A DNA stretch of 64,000 nt from Sambucus nigra (GCA_949130495.1 OX422223.1:74646751-74710750), one strand, 5' to 3'; numbered from the stretch's first letter, positions 45,075 through 56,523 are shown. Numbers and translations: made by a program. Notes: generated from the sequence alone by a model not told the origin.

Positions 45075-46535
45075 ATGGAGATCTTTTTCCAAGATAGCTA
45101 CCCATGGGTTGAAAGTTTTCAACACCGAGTACAACCGCTTATCAAAGGTACCGAAGAGACTGAGGAAAGTGATTTCAAAGATTCCTTCAACTTACAGACA
45201 CTGGGACTGGCACTCTGCATGGTTCATTCAGGCATTACATCAATGGATTCATCCCATCTGATTAAAGCTGGTGATACATTCCTCCTCAACTGGCATGCTG
45301 CGCTAGTTCTACCTCTTAAAATCCCCCCTAACCCCAATGTTTACCCTATTTCTTCTTCTGTTATCTATCCTTGTTCAAATGTAATCGATACCTCTTTTGA
45401 TGAGGTTCTCAATGATGTTTTTCCTATCAATGAAATAAATGAAGATTTTGAGTATCTTGCTGTGCCTTACATTAACTGTTTGGATTCTAATCAAACCTTT
45501 GATGACGATGATTTTGCAAATGAACAATTCTTAACTGATCTAAATAAGGTTAATAATAAACAACATAACCGTGTTCAAGTTAATGAAGAAGAGACTGTTG
45601 TTATTAATCTCGGTTCTAGTAGCCAACTGCGCGAGATTAGGATAGGGGCCATCCTTGACAAGCATGACCACGTACAACTCGAAGAATTGCTAAAGGAATT
45701 CGTGGATGTCTTCGCATGGTCCTATGATGATATGACTGGCATTGATCCTGAAATAGCTCAGCACGAGATCCCCACTCTCCCAAATTACAAGCCGATTAAA
45801 CAAAAACTGAGAAATCTCCACACCGAATGGTCGCTCAAGGTCAAAGAAGAGGTGGTCAAACAGTTGAACGTGGGCTTTATTCGTATGATCGAATATCCCA
45901 CATGGCTAGCCAATATAGTACCTGTGACGAAATCAGTAAGGAAGGTTCGAATGTCTGTAGACTATCGAGATTTAAGCAAAGTTTCTCCTAAGGATGATTA
46001 TTCGCTACCCAATATCGATATGATCGTGGACAACACAGCTAGTCATGACCTCAAATCATTCATCGACAGGTTTATCAGATACAACCAAATCAAGATGCAC
46101 TCAGACCACCAAGAAAAAATCGCATTCATCACCCCATGGGGAACATTTTGCTACACCGTTATGCCATTTGGTCTAAAAACTGCTGGGGCTACCTACCAAA
46201 GGGATTCCATAACCATCCTGCACGATCTGATTCATAAAGAAGTCGAGGTTTATGTGGATGATATGATTATCAAGTCCAAAACTAGAGAAGGTCATGTTCC
46301 CGCTCTCCGAAAGTTCTTCGAACGACTGCGACGGTATCAGATGAGACTCAATCCACAGAAATGTGTCTTCGGAATTACAAGGGGAAAACTATTGGGATTC
46401 ATGGTCAGTGAGAATGGGATAAAAGCAGATCCCGTAAAGCTGAAGGCCATACTTGAGATGACACCGCCCCGAATAAAGAAAGAAGTACGAGGTTTTCTTG
46501 GAAAATTACAATATATCAGTCGGTTCATCAGCTAG
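45075..46535 (+). pseudogene. Ogre-like reverse transcriptase
   Basis: 486 codons open. DVFAWSYDDMTGID near residue 214 and KVRMSVDYRDLSK near residue 293 lead into RT. The usual FMDGYSGYN region reads FIDRFIRYN, a clear departure. MPFGLKTAGATYQR and YVDDMIIKS (YVDD at 46251-46262) are intact, then RMNPQK-like RLNPQKCVFG and the thumb. It ends TAG at 46533-46535 inside the connection domain; the linked RNase H follows at 46683. The frame is long but should not give working enzyme given the upstream stops and altered motif. Confidence 0.88.
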
Positions 46536-46904
46536 ATAACCTCCATCTGTTAACCGATCTTCAAGATCCTCTGAAAGGATTCAACTAAGGTTTGGAACGA
46601 GGCCTGCCAAGAAGATTTTGATCGAATCAAACAATATCTGACCCAACCTCCAGTACTCAGGTCGCCACAACCTAGTCTCCCTTTGCTCATATACCTAACC
46701 ATAAACGACACTGCAGTTAGGGCTTTGCTAGCCCAATACCTTGAAGACTCCCGCAAAAAAAGAGCCATCTATTACGCCAGTCGCAAATTGACCGGGTACG
46801 AGGTCAACTACACTGCTTTAGAAAAGGCGTGTGTCTCACTTGTCTGGGTCGCTCAAAAGTTGCGACACTATATGCTTGCCTTCCCCATCAAACTTGTATC
46901 CTGA
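46536..46904 (+). pseudogene. Ogre-like RT-linked RNase H
   Basis: After a short stopped stretch, 46683-46904 encodes LLIYLTINDTAVRALLAQ, RAIYYASRKLTGYEVNYT and EKACVSLVWVAQKLRHYML, the gypsy RNase H core in degenerate form, ending at TGA just before the next domain. Confidence 0.8.
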
Positions 46905-47693
46905 ATGGATCCCATCAAATACCTGCTTGAGAAACTCGCCTTATCCAGTCGAATGGCCCGATGGTTGATGCTTCTAACCGAATTTGATATCGTGTACGTC
47001 ACGCAAAAAGCCATTAAAGGAAGAGCCATCTTTGACTACCTCGCTGATTACCCCATAGAAGAAGCAGATGTTTGGATCTCCGAATTCCTAGATGAAAATA
47101 TTCTCTGCACCGCTCAAGACAACCTTCGATGGCAAATGTTCTTTGACGGCGCTGCCAACAAAAGGGGATATGGCATTGGGATACTTCTGATCGCCCTTGA
47201 TGACTCCCACACTCCCATCGCCATCAAATTGGATTTCCCTTGCACCAACAACATGACGGAATACGAGGCATGCACAGTAGGCCTCAAGGTTGCTCTTAAG
47301 AAAGGTATTCAATACCTCGGTGTCTACGGGGATTCTTCCCTCATCATCGGTCAAGTGCTCAGAAAGTGGAAAGTCAAGGACAAAAAAATCCAACCCTTTC
47401 ATGCCCACTTAGAAGAGTTAGCCTCCCATTTCCGAGATATCACCTTCCATTACCTACCCCGAGTAAAGAATAACCTAGCCGATGCTCTCGCTACCTTGGC
47501 CTCCATGGTCGACATGCCTGAAGGAATAACAATGACCCCCTTCCTAGTTGAAAAGCAAGATAAACCAACCCACTGCTACCATATTGAACTTGTCTCCACC
47601 AAAGTTCTCGAACTAGCCGATTGCTGGTACTATGATATCTTGTGCCTCCTCAAACATGGTAGGTATCCCGAGGGTTCTAACAAGAAAGACTGA
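46905..47693 (+). pseudogene. Ogre-like second RNase H (archaeal-like)
   Basis: 262 open codons. MFFDGAANKRGYGIG near residue 78, NNMTEYEACTVGLKVAL near 117 and YGDSSLIIGQ near 141 supply the Asp-Glu-Asp catalytic set of the extra RNase H that defines Tat elements; NNLADALATLASM near residue 190 gives the last Asp. The domain itself looks intact, though upstream stops disconnect it. It lies between the RT-linked RNase H and integrase, as expected. Confidence 0.85.
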
Positions 47694-48799
47694 ATGACCC
47701 TCCGAAGCTCTACTCAAGAGGAACTTCGATGGAACTCATCTATACTGTATCGCGGGGGCTGAGATTGAGAAGATAATGAAGAAAATCCATAGTGGGTAAT
47801 GCGGGCCCCACATGAACGGTCACATGCTTACCAAGAAGATCTTCTGATAGGGCTACTATTGGACCACCATGGCCCAAGATTGCACCGCCTATGTCCGTAG
47901 ATGCCTCAAGTACCAACAGTTCTCCAATCTTCAACATCTGCCTCCGCGAGAATTATACAACACGACCTTTCCCTGGCCATTCTCCACCTAGGGTGTCGAC
48001 ATCATAGGGAAGGTTACACCAAAGGCTTCAAACGGACACGAGTTCATCCTAGTTGCCATTGATTACTTCACTTAATGGGTCGAAGCTGAGACATACGCAG
48101 TATTGAATGCCAAGAAAGTGGCCAAATTCCTCAAGAAAAATATCATCCGCCGATATGGGGTCCCGCACGAGTTAGTGTCAGATAATGGGTTACACTTCGA
48201 AGCAAAAGTCACAGAAGTAGTCAACGAGTACGGGATTCAGAGACACAAATCTTCTCTCTACCGACCTCAGACTAATGGTGCAGTTGAAGCCGACAATAAG
48301 AACCTCAAAGCCATCATCAGCAAGATGACCATAAGCTGTAGGGATTTGGCCGACCAGATCCCGTATGCCCTCTGGGGCTATCGAACCTCAATTCGAACCT
48401 CTACTAGTCCTACCTATGGAGCTGAAAATACCCTCGCTATGCGTCATGCTTGAAAGAAAAATTTGTGAAGAAGACTGGTGCCAAAGCCGTCTCGACGAGC
48501 TGACCCTCCTAGATGAAAAGAGATTGAAAGTTCTGTACGACATACAGGGGTACCATCGTCGAATAGCGTGATTATTCAATAAGAGAGTCAAGGACCGCGA
48601 TGTTCGGGAAGGGGATTTAGCCCTCAAGGCGATAATAGAACCCATCTGGGACCCCAGAGGGAAATTCAAGCCCAATTGGAGCGGCCCCTACATTGTGAAG
48701 AAAATCTTATCCGACGGTGCCACCATACTCATTGACCTAGATGGGTAAGAGATGTCTCGTCCAGTCAACCTGGACCATCTCAAGAAATTCTACCCCTAG
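47694..48799 (+). pseudogene. Ogre-like integrase (broken)
   Basis: Zinc-binding region degenerate near 47800-47920 (CTAYVRRCLKYQQF). Core: first Asp in GVDIIG (about 47995), second in LVSDNGLHF (about 48180), Glu in NGAVEADNKN (about 48281). The C-terminal part shows DVREGDLALK (about 48600) and NWSGPYIV, ending KKFYP-stop at 48799. Interrupted by several TAG/TGA stops and a frame change near 48450. No chromodomain. Confidence 0.85.
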
Positions 48800-49295
48800 T
48801 CTGAAATCTCAGCGCGCTATGACTTTTCTCATCTCCCTTCTATTTAAAAAAAAAACTCTCTTCATTTCCCTCTACCCAGAACTACATGGGCCTGATCCTC
48901 TGCAAAAAAACATTTTTCAAGAAAAATAAAAAAAAATTCAAAAAAAAAAAACCCAAAGGTACGTAGGCAGCTCATACATTTTACATGAGCACGGCCCTTT
49001 CTTTTTCACAAAATACTATTCCTTTCTTATCTCCGAGAATGCTAATTCATTCTAACAAATACTTGAACAAAAGGATTATGTATGCCTTAGAGATCGGTTT
49101 AGATTATTCAAAATTATAAAATTCATCGAAAGGCACAGCTGGATGATCAGAAACTTTCTTATTTCATTAATAAGAAATTATAGAACGGATTACATAAGAA
49201 AAGGAACGGGTAACTCCCTTCCCCCTACTACCATAAAAAGGCAAATAAAATCCCCACACCTATTCCCTATTACACAAATAAACTCTCCAAGAGTC
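48800..49295 (+). other. Spacer between integrase and antisense ORF
   Basis: About 500 bases with A-runs near 48846-48950 and no gene or repeat I can name. Confidence 0.5.
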
Positions 49296-50585
49296 CTACC
49301 CACAGCTACCAGAGGAGCCTGCACCATCATCATCTACATCCTGGGGTCCCCAAACTTCCCCTACCTGAATAAAATGTCGTAAACACTCCATGGACCGATG
49401 AGCCCGAACCATCTTCGAAAAGACCACAACGCCCCCTTCCATGGTGTTAAATAAAACAAACCACCTTTGTCCAGTCTCCACTACCAACATCTTGCGAACT
49501 ACTTTCCTCCACAACCACTTCATATAATCTTTAGGGACATGCCAAACTCTCCCGGCAGACTGAGAGGGACGGGTCGACGGACGCCGATTTTCCCACAAGG
49601 ATCCAAGCAACAGACTCATGCGCTCAGTCAAATCTTCTACTGGAAAGAAATTTGAGGTCCGAGGTGGCACGACCTGTGCCCAGCCAAATTGGCACAGAAG
49701 CTGCTAAGGAAAATAAAAAGAGGTTTGCCTGAGACCAACCAACCACACATACGAGTATTCCCTTAGCTCCAGAATAGGCCACAACTATCCCCACCAAGGC
49801 ACTGACCAGCGCAGACTCCGAGCCCCAGGCTCCACAAGCCAATTCTCCCAGCTCTCAACATATAGGCCAACGCTGATGAAGTAACGTAAAAAGACGTTGG
49901 GTACAACCGACAAAGGATATTCTGGAGGAATCGTCAAGCGGAGTCTTTCAGACAACCACATGAACAACATCACGGGGCTACCCCTCAAAAAGTCAGAATG
50001 ACCTTCTCTCCAGGCATCCAGACCATTCAGCGTCTCTGCTAATATCACCGTCACAGGATTACGACGGTATGACATCCATGAAGTAATGGCTGCAAGTTGC
50101 GGGTTCACCAACAGTTCCCCAGTTACCAGTAGTAATTTTGAAACCAGGCCCAGAGAAACGGCTCCAGCATAGCCAACATCACCTACTTCCCATAAATGCA
50201 CTGACTGCAGCACCGCCGGGAGGGTGATCATTCCTCCAGCAACTAGTGATCTGGCCGTCGAAGGCGAAATATGGAGAAGCCCGGCCAACAAATCCCTGTG
50301 AGAACGGAAAAATTCAGGAAAAGTCGCGGCAACACTGGGATTTACACCCAGCATGACAGAAAATTCCTCGTAGGTAGGACAAACTTCATCCAACCCAAAG
50401 AGAAATATATGGTCTTCGGGGTACCAATATTGTACCGCCGCCATCAGCATGTTCCACTCAATAGGTCGATTGCGCCACAAGGAGACTCGACGCATGCTGA
50501 AAGCATCATAGTCAACATTATAAGAGCACATTGCTTCCAAGACTTCGAGGTAGTTAGAAAACTCAATGCTACAAGGGAGAGCCAT
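49296..50585 (-). pseudogene. Antisense extra ORF of the Ogre-like element (430 codons, two stops)
   Basis: On the minus strand one frame runs from ATG at 50585 to TGA at 49296, broken only by in-frame stops near 49786 and 49708. The product resembles the plant mobile-domain or DUF7745-like proteins often annotated near transposons: RPIEWNMLMAAVQYWYPEDH near residue 38, TYEEFSVMLGV near residue 70, GLRQTSFYFP before and QFGWAQVVPPRTSNF after the second stop, and a Gly/Ser-rich acidic end. It differs from the antisense gene of the neighbouring Tat element. Role unknown; it would be transcribed against the element, which may form double-stranded RNA. Confidence 0.7.
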
Positions 50586-51020
50586 CTTGCAAGGCTAAGA
50601 GATAGTGGGAAAGTAAGTAAGAATGCAAAGGATCATTCTATGGAGATAAGCTAACTAAAAATGAAATAACATTAAGAGATGACAGCATAACTTCCGCCAA
50701 AAGTAATAAGTTTAAGCCACTAAGAATATTATTATATAGAAATTATGTCGTCTCAAACTGTCCAAATAGGATAATTCGAGAGATCTCATTATAAGGGTAA
50801 TGAGTCTCGGACGGGTCTAAGGACTATTTAATGCATTCTTAAAAGAACTAGAAGGCTAGTGTCTATGCGCACTATATGCAATTCAAAATATTTATAAATT
50901 ACCATGGTAAGTATCTTTCATTATTCGATAGTAATGTTTATAGTGATGATTTATACATAGTTATGAATGTATTTTGTAATATTAATTGTTTAACAACACA
51001 CTTTTAAAATTTATAGTGTT
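50586..51020. other. Region upstream of the Ogre-like antisense ORF
   Basis: Non-coding. From about 50665 it has a second diverged copy at about 56590-56950, so it is a repeated family segment; the antisense ORF's promoter would be expected here. Confidence 0.55.
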
Positions 51021-51024
51021 GTCT

Positions 51025-51410
51025 AAGGGCCAACCAACTCAATGACCATCTAAATGTTCAAATCCACCATTCAATAGCAATTCAAGAATCCCAAATAAGA
51101 ATTCAAATAATAATGTGAAATATTATAAATTCCTAGGGCCAACCAACTCAATGGCCATCTAAATGTTCAAATCCACTAGTCAACAACAATTCAAGACTCC
51201 CAAACAAGAATTCAAATAATAATGTGAAATTTTATAAATGACTAGGTCCAACCAACTCAATGGCCATCTAAATTTTCAAATCCACCAGTTAACCACAATT
51301 TAAGAACCCGAAACAATAATTCAAATAATAATGCAAAATATTAGAAATGCTTAGGGCCAACCAACTCAATGGCCATCTAAATGTTCAAATCCACCAATCA
51401 ACAACTTAGA
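51025..51410 (+). repeat. 109-bp tandem repeat (3.5 copies) in the Ogre-like 3' region
   Basis: 'gggccaaccaactcaatg' recurs at 51027, 51136, 51245 and 51354, followed by 'gccatctaaatgttcaaatc' in each unit. One diverged unit also occurs at 56950. Confidence 0.9.
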
Positions 51411-51478
51411 AAGTGAACATGAGAATATAAAATGCATTATATCATGTTGCAGTACTGTTATGTCATGCATTCACATGA

Positions 51479-51841
51479 AAATACATGCATGAACCCACCA
51501 AAGTAAGTTCTATATAACAAGTAACGAGGGTGAAAAGGTATTAATTAATCGTATAGAAGTTGATTTAGTGTAAATTTAAACCTGCCTAGATTATAGTAAT
51601 GAGAACTGCAATAGGTAGCTATTTGCTACAATTTCACTCACCTATTTGCCATAATCATGTTTATGATCGAAAATAGGTGCGTGAAATAGGAGCCAATGTA
51701 TCTCTATTGCAATTCTCGTTATTATAATATAGGCAGGCGTAAATTTACACTAAATCAACTTCTATATGATTACTTATTACCTTTTTGCCCTCGTTACTTG
51801 TTATATAGCACTTGCTTTGGGGGTGCATGCATGCATGTATT
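51479..51841. repeat. 360-bp foldback (imperfect palindrome), likely MITE
   Basis: Left arm 51479-51659 and right arm 51661-51841 are near reverse complements, for example 'ctatataacaagtaacgagg' against 'cctcgttacttgttatatag' and 'agaagttgatttagtgtaaat' type blocks, with the centre at about 51660. No clear target duplication is visible. Confidence 0.85.
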
Positions 51842-51869
51842 CTATAACAATTTGTTAGCACAAACATAT

Positions 51870-51870
51870 A

Positions 51871-51916
<46 letters not shown>
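51870..51916 (+). repeat. (TG)n(TA)n microsatellite
   Basis: A GT run followed by a TA run just before the LTR-like segment at 51926. Confidence 0.95.
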
Positions 51917-51920
<4 letters not shown>

Positions 51921-51925
51921 GGACA

Positions 51926-52090
51926 AAATTTCCAATTGAGTCCACTGTATGTACTTGACTTATTCTCGAATCAAAACATGTTTTCTAGTCTTAGATAGAT
52001 TTTTTATTGTCACGATCCCACACAATCTATGACATATAGTTTATTAACGATGTTGTGGCCAAGCTTCAAAGTTCTATCATACCGAGATTA
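51926..52090 (+). repeat. Partial 3' LTR-like segment of the Ogre-like element
   Basis: Shares 'aatttccaattgagtcc', 'tgtcacgatccca', 'tctatgac' and 'aagcttcaaag' in the same order and spacing as 38288-38460. It stops matching near 52090, where another copia LTR seems to begin. Identity is moderate, so it could be a related element's LTR. Confidence 0.5.
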
Positions 52091-53102
52091 ATTTGGTGCA
52101 CATTTCATGTCTTCATTGCATTCCGATCTCTCACATATGAATGCATAATATTTATGGGACTCTAAAAATATTTTTGGGATGTTATTTTTATTAAAAAATA
52201 TTTTTAAAGGAGTTGATCTTAGTTTATTATGAGATAATGATTTTTTAGAGTCGTATTGAACCTTTCCTTTTGTTTAGAAGGATCAATCGACACTTGTAGT
52301 CGTTCGAGCGACATTACAAGATCATTCAAGCGAGATGCACATGTCATTCAAATGACATGGCCATTTCATTTGAGCGACATGCTTTTCTCCTTCAAACGAT
52401 GCACCGACTTAACTTTTCTATTTAAGGCATGTTTATCTCAAAATTTTCTAAGTTGTAGAACTAGAAAAATAGTTTACATATAGTACATTTTCTACATAAG
52501 TTTTCTAAGATTTTCAAAGTCTAAAAACATCCTTAGAGTTTCAAGATCCGAGGGTTCATACTCATATGCTATAGAGATTTTGGTTTGCACCATTGGAGTT
52601 TGTTCATCACTTTTAACGTTGGGTTTTGCGGTGAAGAAGTTCGGGTTCAACATCGTAGACGTTGCCAAGTTGTATCGGTGGACACCAAGACATATGTGGA
52701 TGCGTGTGTTGTGGAGGAGTATCGTAAAAGGACTTCTGCGTGGGCACTGTGGAAGAGTATCGAAAGATCAAAAGAGTGTCAAGACTTTTGAGGGATCGAT
52801 TCTTTGACTAAGTCTATCATGTGTAATTTGTAATACCACATCATAGTGATTGTCTGGCTTAGGTCGTCCTAGGTTTTTTTCCTTAGTGGTGTCCTCGTAC
52901 ATCCAGCGTCGCCTTTGTGAACTTATTTATTTTACTTGCTTTAATCACCTAGATACATGTTTAGGATTAAACAAGATAAATTTGGGCTTAACTAAAATTG
53001 GTTTACATACTTGGTGTGGTTTAAAATTTGGAAAAAGTTTTTTTTAAAAGAAAGTTGGTTTTGACATCCTTAAAACACATTCGAAAGAAAAAAGGGGCTA
53101 CA
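52091..53102 (+). repeat. 5' LTR of the gag-only copia derivative
   Basis: Ends ...GGGGCTACA three bases before the PBS. TATA-like ctatttaagg near 52419. U3 holds five palindromic motifs near TCATTCAAATGA (52298-52402). The start is a guess set by loss of Ogre-LTR homology. Confidence 0.55.
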
Positions 53103-53105
53103 AAT

Positions 53106-53117
53106 TGGTATCAGAGA
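53106..53117 (+). other. PBS of the gag-only copia derivative
   Basis: tggtatcagaga, one base from the perfect tRNA-Met PBS. Confidence 0.85.
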
Positions 53118-53160
53118 TATAAACATAATTTTTATTGTGTTGATCCCTTGTGTTTTTAAG

Positions 53161-54366
53161 GATGAATTTTGAAAACTATGTAAGTTTTAGAGCTCCTATT
53201 GTTGATGACACAAACTATGGTTATTGGAAAATGCGAATAAGAAGTGCTTTGAAATCAATTGATGAGCGAGTGTTGTTAGTAGCCGAAAAGGGTTGGACTT
53301 TATCAGTTACACGAGAGGGTGAGGCTAATAATTTAAAATTGGTTAAGTCATGGACCGAAGCGGAAAATAGACTTGCACTTTACAACTTTAAAGGTCTTCA
53401 CATTATTTCCTCACATGTCATACCGAAAGATTATAATAGAATCATGATTTCTGGAACTTCAAAAGAAGATTGGAATATACTTTCACTTACTGGGCACTAG
53501 CACTGTTAGGGCGTCTAAACTTTAAAACCTCACTACGAAGTTTGAGAAGGTTAAGATGTTAGAGAGTGAGTCATTTGATGAGTTTTATGCTAGGTTGTCC
53601 AATATTGTCAATTCATCTTTTATCTTAAGAGACAAAATACCCGACAATCGAGACATAAAGAAAATCTTAAGGTCGTTGCCGAGTAGATTTGATGCAAAAG
53701 TGACCGTTTTGAACTCCTTAGGTGTGCTTGAATCGATGAAAGTTTAAGAGAGTATAGGTTACTTACAAACCTACGAACTCGATATGTTTACCTCCAAGTA
53801 AGTGCCAAAGAAAGAAAAGGGCATTGCTTTGAAAGCCCAAAAGGAGGAGACTAAAGTTTCGGATGATGATTTCGATTATGATTTTGAGGATGTAGCCTTG
53901 TTGGCAAAAAAGTTTGAAAAATTTCTTAAGTTCCAAAAGTAATCGAAAGACACCAAAAGACTTGAAAAATTCAAGAACAGCAGGGTAAATCCCGCCCTTA
54001 AGGATAAGAGTGAAAATGTTAAGAGGGTTAAGTCGGATAGATGTTTTGGGTGTGAGGGGTATGGTCACAAGGTTGTCGAGTGTCCCAATAGACTTAAGAA
54101 GGAGGGTAAGAAACCGATAGCATATAACGCCACCTTGAATAATAGTGAACCGAAAGTGGGAGAGAGTTCCCCCATTGATCGTAACTTTATTGCGTTCATG
54201 GCATGTCATGTGAGGGATGAAGATAAATCTTCCCATGAAGATTCTCATGTGCATGACACTTTCGAGGCCTTTGAGTGTGAATCCCAAGTGAGTGAGGGTG
54301 AAGCTAGTGAGGATGAGGAGATTGATCTAGGACAGTTGCAAGTTGCCTTTAGTGAGTTGTACCGCT
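53161..54366 (+). pseudogene. Copia gag capsid and zinc knuckle (broken)
   Basis: The first open piece shows DDTNYGYWKMRIRSAL near residue 20 and IDERVLLVAEKGW, the UBN2-type copia capsid. Then ESESFDEFYARLSNIVNS, a stop at 53745, a frame change, the DFDYDFEDVALLAKKF acidic stretch (about 53868), and a complete CCHC knuckle CFGCEGYGHKVVEC at 54042-54083. An acidic tail ends at 54366. The ATG at 53161 (another at 53150) lies close after the PBS, as usual. At least one stop and two shifts. Confidence 0.85.
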
Positions 54367-54467
54367 GAAAATGCCAACTGTAAATTGCAAGCTAAGTTGA
54401 ATGAGCGTGTCGTAGAAAATAATGATGCTTTAATTGAGGATCTTAGGGCAGGGAGAAATTAGAATAT

Positions 54468-55024
54468 ATGGAAAAAGAGAGAGAAATTATTCGTGGTTTG
54501 ATGGAGGCTTTAAAGAAGGAGATTATAGAGTTTGAGGAGTGCAGGCATTTTCTTCAGTCCAGGATTAGTGAGTTAGAAGAGAGATTGAAATACTCGAGTA
54601 AGGTGAAGGTTTTTTTGGAGGATAGATCAGAGAAGTTCGGTAGGATGTTAGGCATCGTCCAAATCAAGGGAGATAGGTTTGGTATAGGCTATGATGATAG
54701 AGTTGTTCCCATTCCCAAAGCTAATACCAATAGTGTGAGAGAACCCACTAGGAATGTGAGAAGAGGTCGACATTTTGGTAATCATTCCCACCGTGTTTAT
54801 ACTTACACTCATTGCAGTAGGAAATGTCACCTTATACGTTTTTTCTAGGACCTTAGGAATTTTCCTAGGAAATTTAGGAATAAATTCGTTTCGATTCCCA
54901 CAGCCCCCATTCGTCATTTTACACCTACTTGGGTTAGGAAATCAGACTTAGAGGCTTTAGGAATTAAACTTCATGGTTCTTGTTTGGTTGCACTTTATTC
55001 TTCCCGTGCTAGATCTAAAGGATG
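54468..55024 (+). pseudogene. Copia gag C-terminal coiled coil and second Cys/His motif
   Basis: Glu/Lys/Leu heptad-like sequence (KKEIIEFEECRHFLQSRISE near residue 16) forms a likely coiled coil, then a basic region (VRRGRHFGNHSH near 98) and a degenerate HCSRKCHL motif. After a TAG at 54847 the frame continues through TWVRKSDL to TGA at 55022-55024. The order matches 9100-10150 of the intact copia element, but no protease follows. Confidence 0.7.
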
Positions 55025-55792
55025 ATTGTGTTTCCACGTTTGTCATATTCTAGTCTTTGCATCATGATTTATATATTTCTACTGTTATGACATGTGTATC
55101 TTTTGTATTATATTTTTTTTCATTTATTGAGTCTTATTTGAAAAATAAAAAAAGATTTTATTTTTGATAAAAATTTTCAAAAAATACAAAGATTTTTGGT
55201 TTTAAATATTTTTTTTTGGAATAACACAAAAAGATTTTCGGTTTATTTTTATGTCGTGAGTGTTTCATATTTGATGTGTCACATTAGTGTGCTTGGACCC
55301 CCACCATTCATTATCCATGTGGTTAGGACATTTGGTCATAATTGTTGATGCGTTGAATGATCTTAACCATTGTTTTTATGGGGTTATTTCCAAGTTGATA
55401 TGCATTTGAATACAACTTTGTATATATGTCATCTTTGCACACATGCACGAGTTTATATTAAATGTTTGACATCTTATGCATATTTGGGTTTGGTGAGACG
55501 TTCTTATCTTAATTTTGTCATTTATGCGTAAGTAAACTTAGGATGAGGTGTGCATGTAAGAACCGTTTACCGTGAGGATTGATATTCCTTGAATTGAAAA
55601 AAATGATGCATGTTCACGGGAAAGGGCTGGGAGTGAATAATAATCAGGTCAGGAAAGCCACCGTTTAAAAGACCCCAAGAAAAAATTAAGGCAATAAAAA
55701 GAATCATATGACAAAATAGGGCCAATAGGATATCTCTAAGTTGAGAAAATTAGAAATCTCAAAAGATCTTGAAAAAGAACTAAATGGGTGTC

Positions 55793-55796
<4 letters not shown>
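55025..55796 (+). other. Non-coding 3' part of the gag-only element
   Basis: About 770 bases of AT-rich sequence without a gene, matching no other part of the window by eye. A PPT and 3' LTR would be expected here or beyond but are not evident. Confidence 0.4.
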
Positions 55797-55848
<52 letters not shown>

Positions 55849-55861
55849 CGAGAGAGAGAGA
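55797..55861 (+). repeat. (TG)20(AG)n microsatellite
   Basis: GT run 55797-55836, then AG-rich run to 55861. Confidence 0.97.
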
Positions 55862-56050
55862 GTGTTTGAATGGAAAAATTAAACGGGTTTGCACCACGAA
55901 TCCTTATTTTAAAAAATAGTATCATGACGCTATTGTTTGTAAAATCGTCAACATTCTCGATGTGTGTGTTTGTTGATTGTTTAGTTCATTTAGCTCATTA
56001 TATAAATTATCGCATATGGCTAAAACTAAGTTGAATGACATTTAGCTTTC

Positions 56051-56162
<112 letters not shown>

Positions 56163-56523
56163 TCACCAGAATATGTGAGGAAGAAGAAAGGTGATTGTCG
56201 TCGCTGTTGCAATTAGAGAGAGAGAGAGAGAGAGAGTTGTAAGGGAAAAATCACTATAAACCAATTTATACCAATTACCAATTTCAATATACAAATTTTA
56301 ATTTCAGAATAACAATTTCAATATACAAATACTAATTTCAGAATACACACACTAAAGGCTGCATATTTCCTCCATATCCTCTAAGGGGTGAGTGGTCTTA
56401 TCCCATTCAAGACTGCATATTTCTGTAATATACTTAGCATATCATGCACATTGTTTCAATTTGAGGAAAATTCGACAGCATATCCCCATAGTTCTCCAAG
56501 TACACGATCTAGGTTCGCAAGTG

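Larger units (their letters stand above)
38281..52090 (+). mobile_element. Ogre/Tat-like Ty3/gypsy element with antisense ORF
   Basis: 5' LTR about 38281-40576, PBS 40578-40595, leader, gag 41816-43171, protease 44061-44831, RT/RNase H 45075-46904, second RNase H, integrase to 48799, antisense ORF 50585-49296, 109-bp tandem array, then at 51926-52090 sequence resembling the first 180 bases of the 5' LTR. Dual RNase H, the C-x2-H-x4-H-x4-C knuckle, a G-patch-like motif after protease and a long LTR fit the Ogre side of the Tat lineage. No intron is evident between protease and RT. Stops throughout; the protease Asp is Asn. Confidence 0.85.
52091..55796 (+). mobile_element. Gag-only copia derivative (TR-GAG-like), 3' LTR not seen
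   Basis: 5' LTR ending 53102, tRNA-Met PBS, gag with capsid, knuckle, coiled coil and a second Cys/His motif, then stop and about 0.8 kb of non-coding sequence with no protease, integrase or RT. That layout fits a terminal-repeat element with gag only. The gag family equals the minus-strand remnant at 15853-16890. The 3' end is unclear; microsatellites follow. Confidence 0.65.

Noticed and set aside
49706..49830. Intron in the Ogre-like antisense ORF (acceptor-like ttttccttag near 49706)
   Set aside because: The same frame continues through the segment with recognisable protein sequence (GLRQTSFYFP) on both sides; two point stops explain it better.
51696..51945. ORFs across the TG/TA microsatellite
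   Set aside because: Products are Tyr-Ile and Thr-His repeats encoded by the microsatellite.
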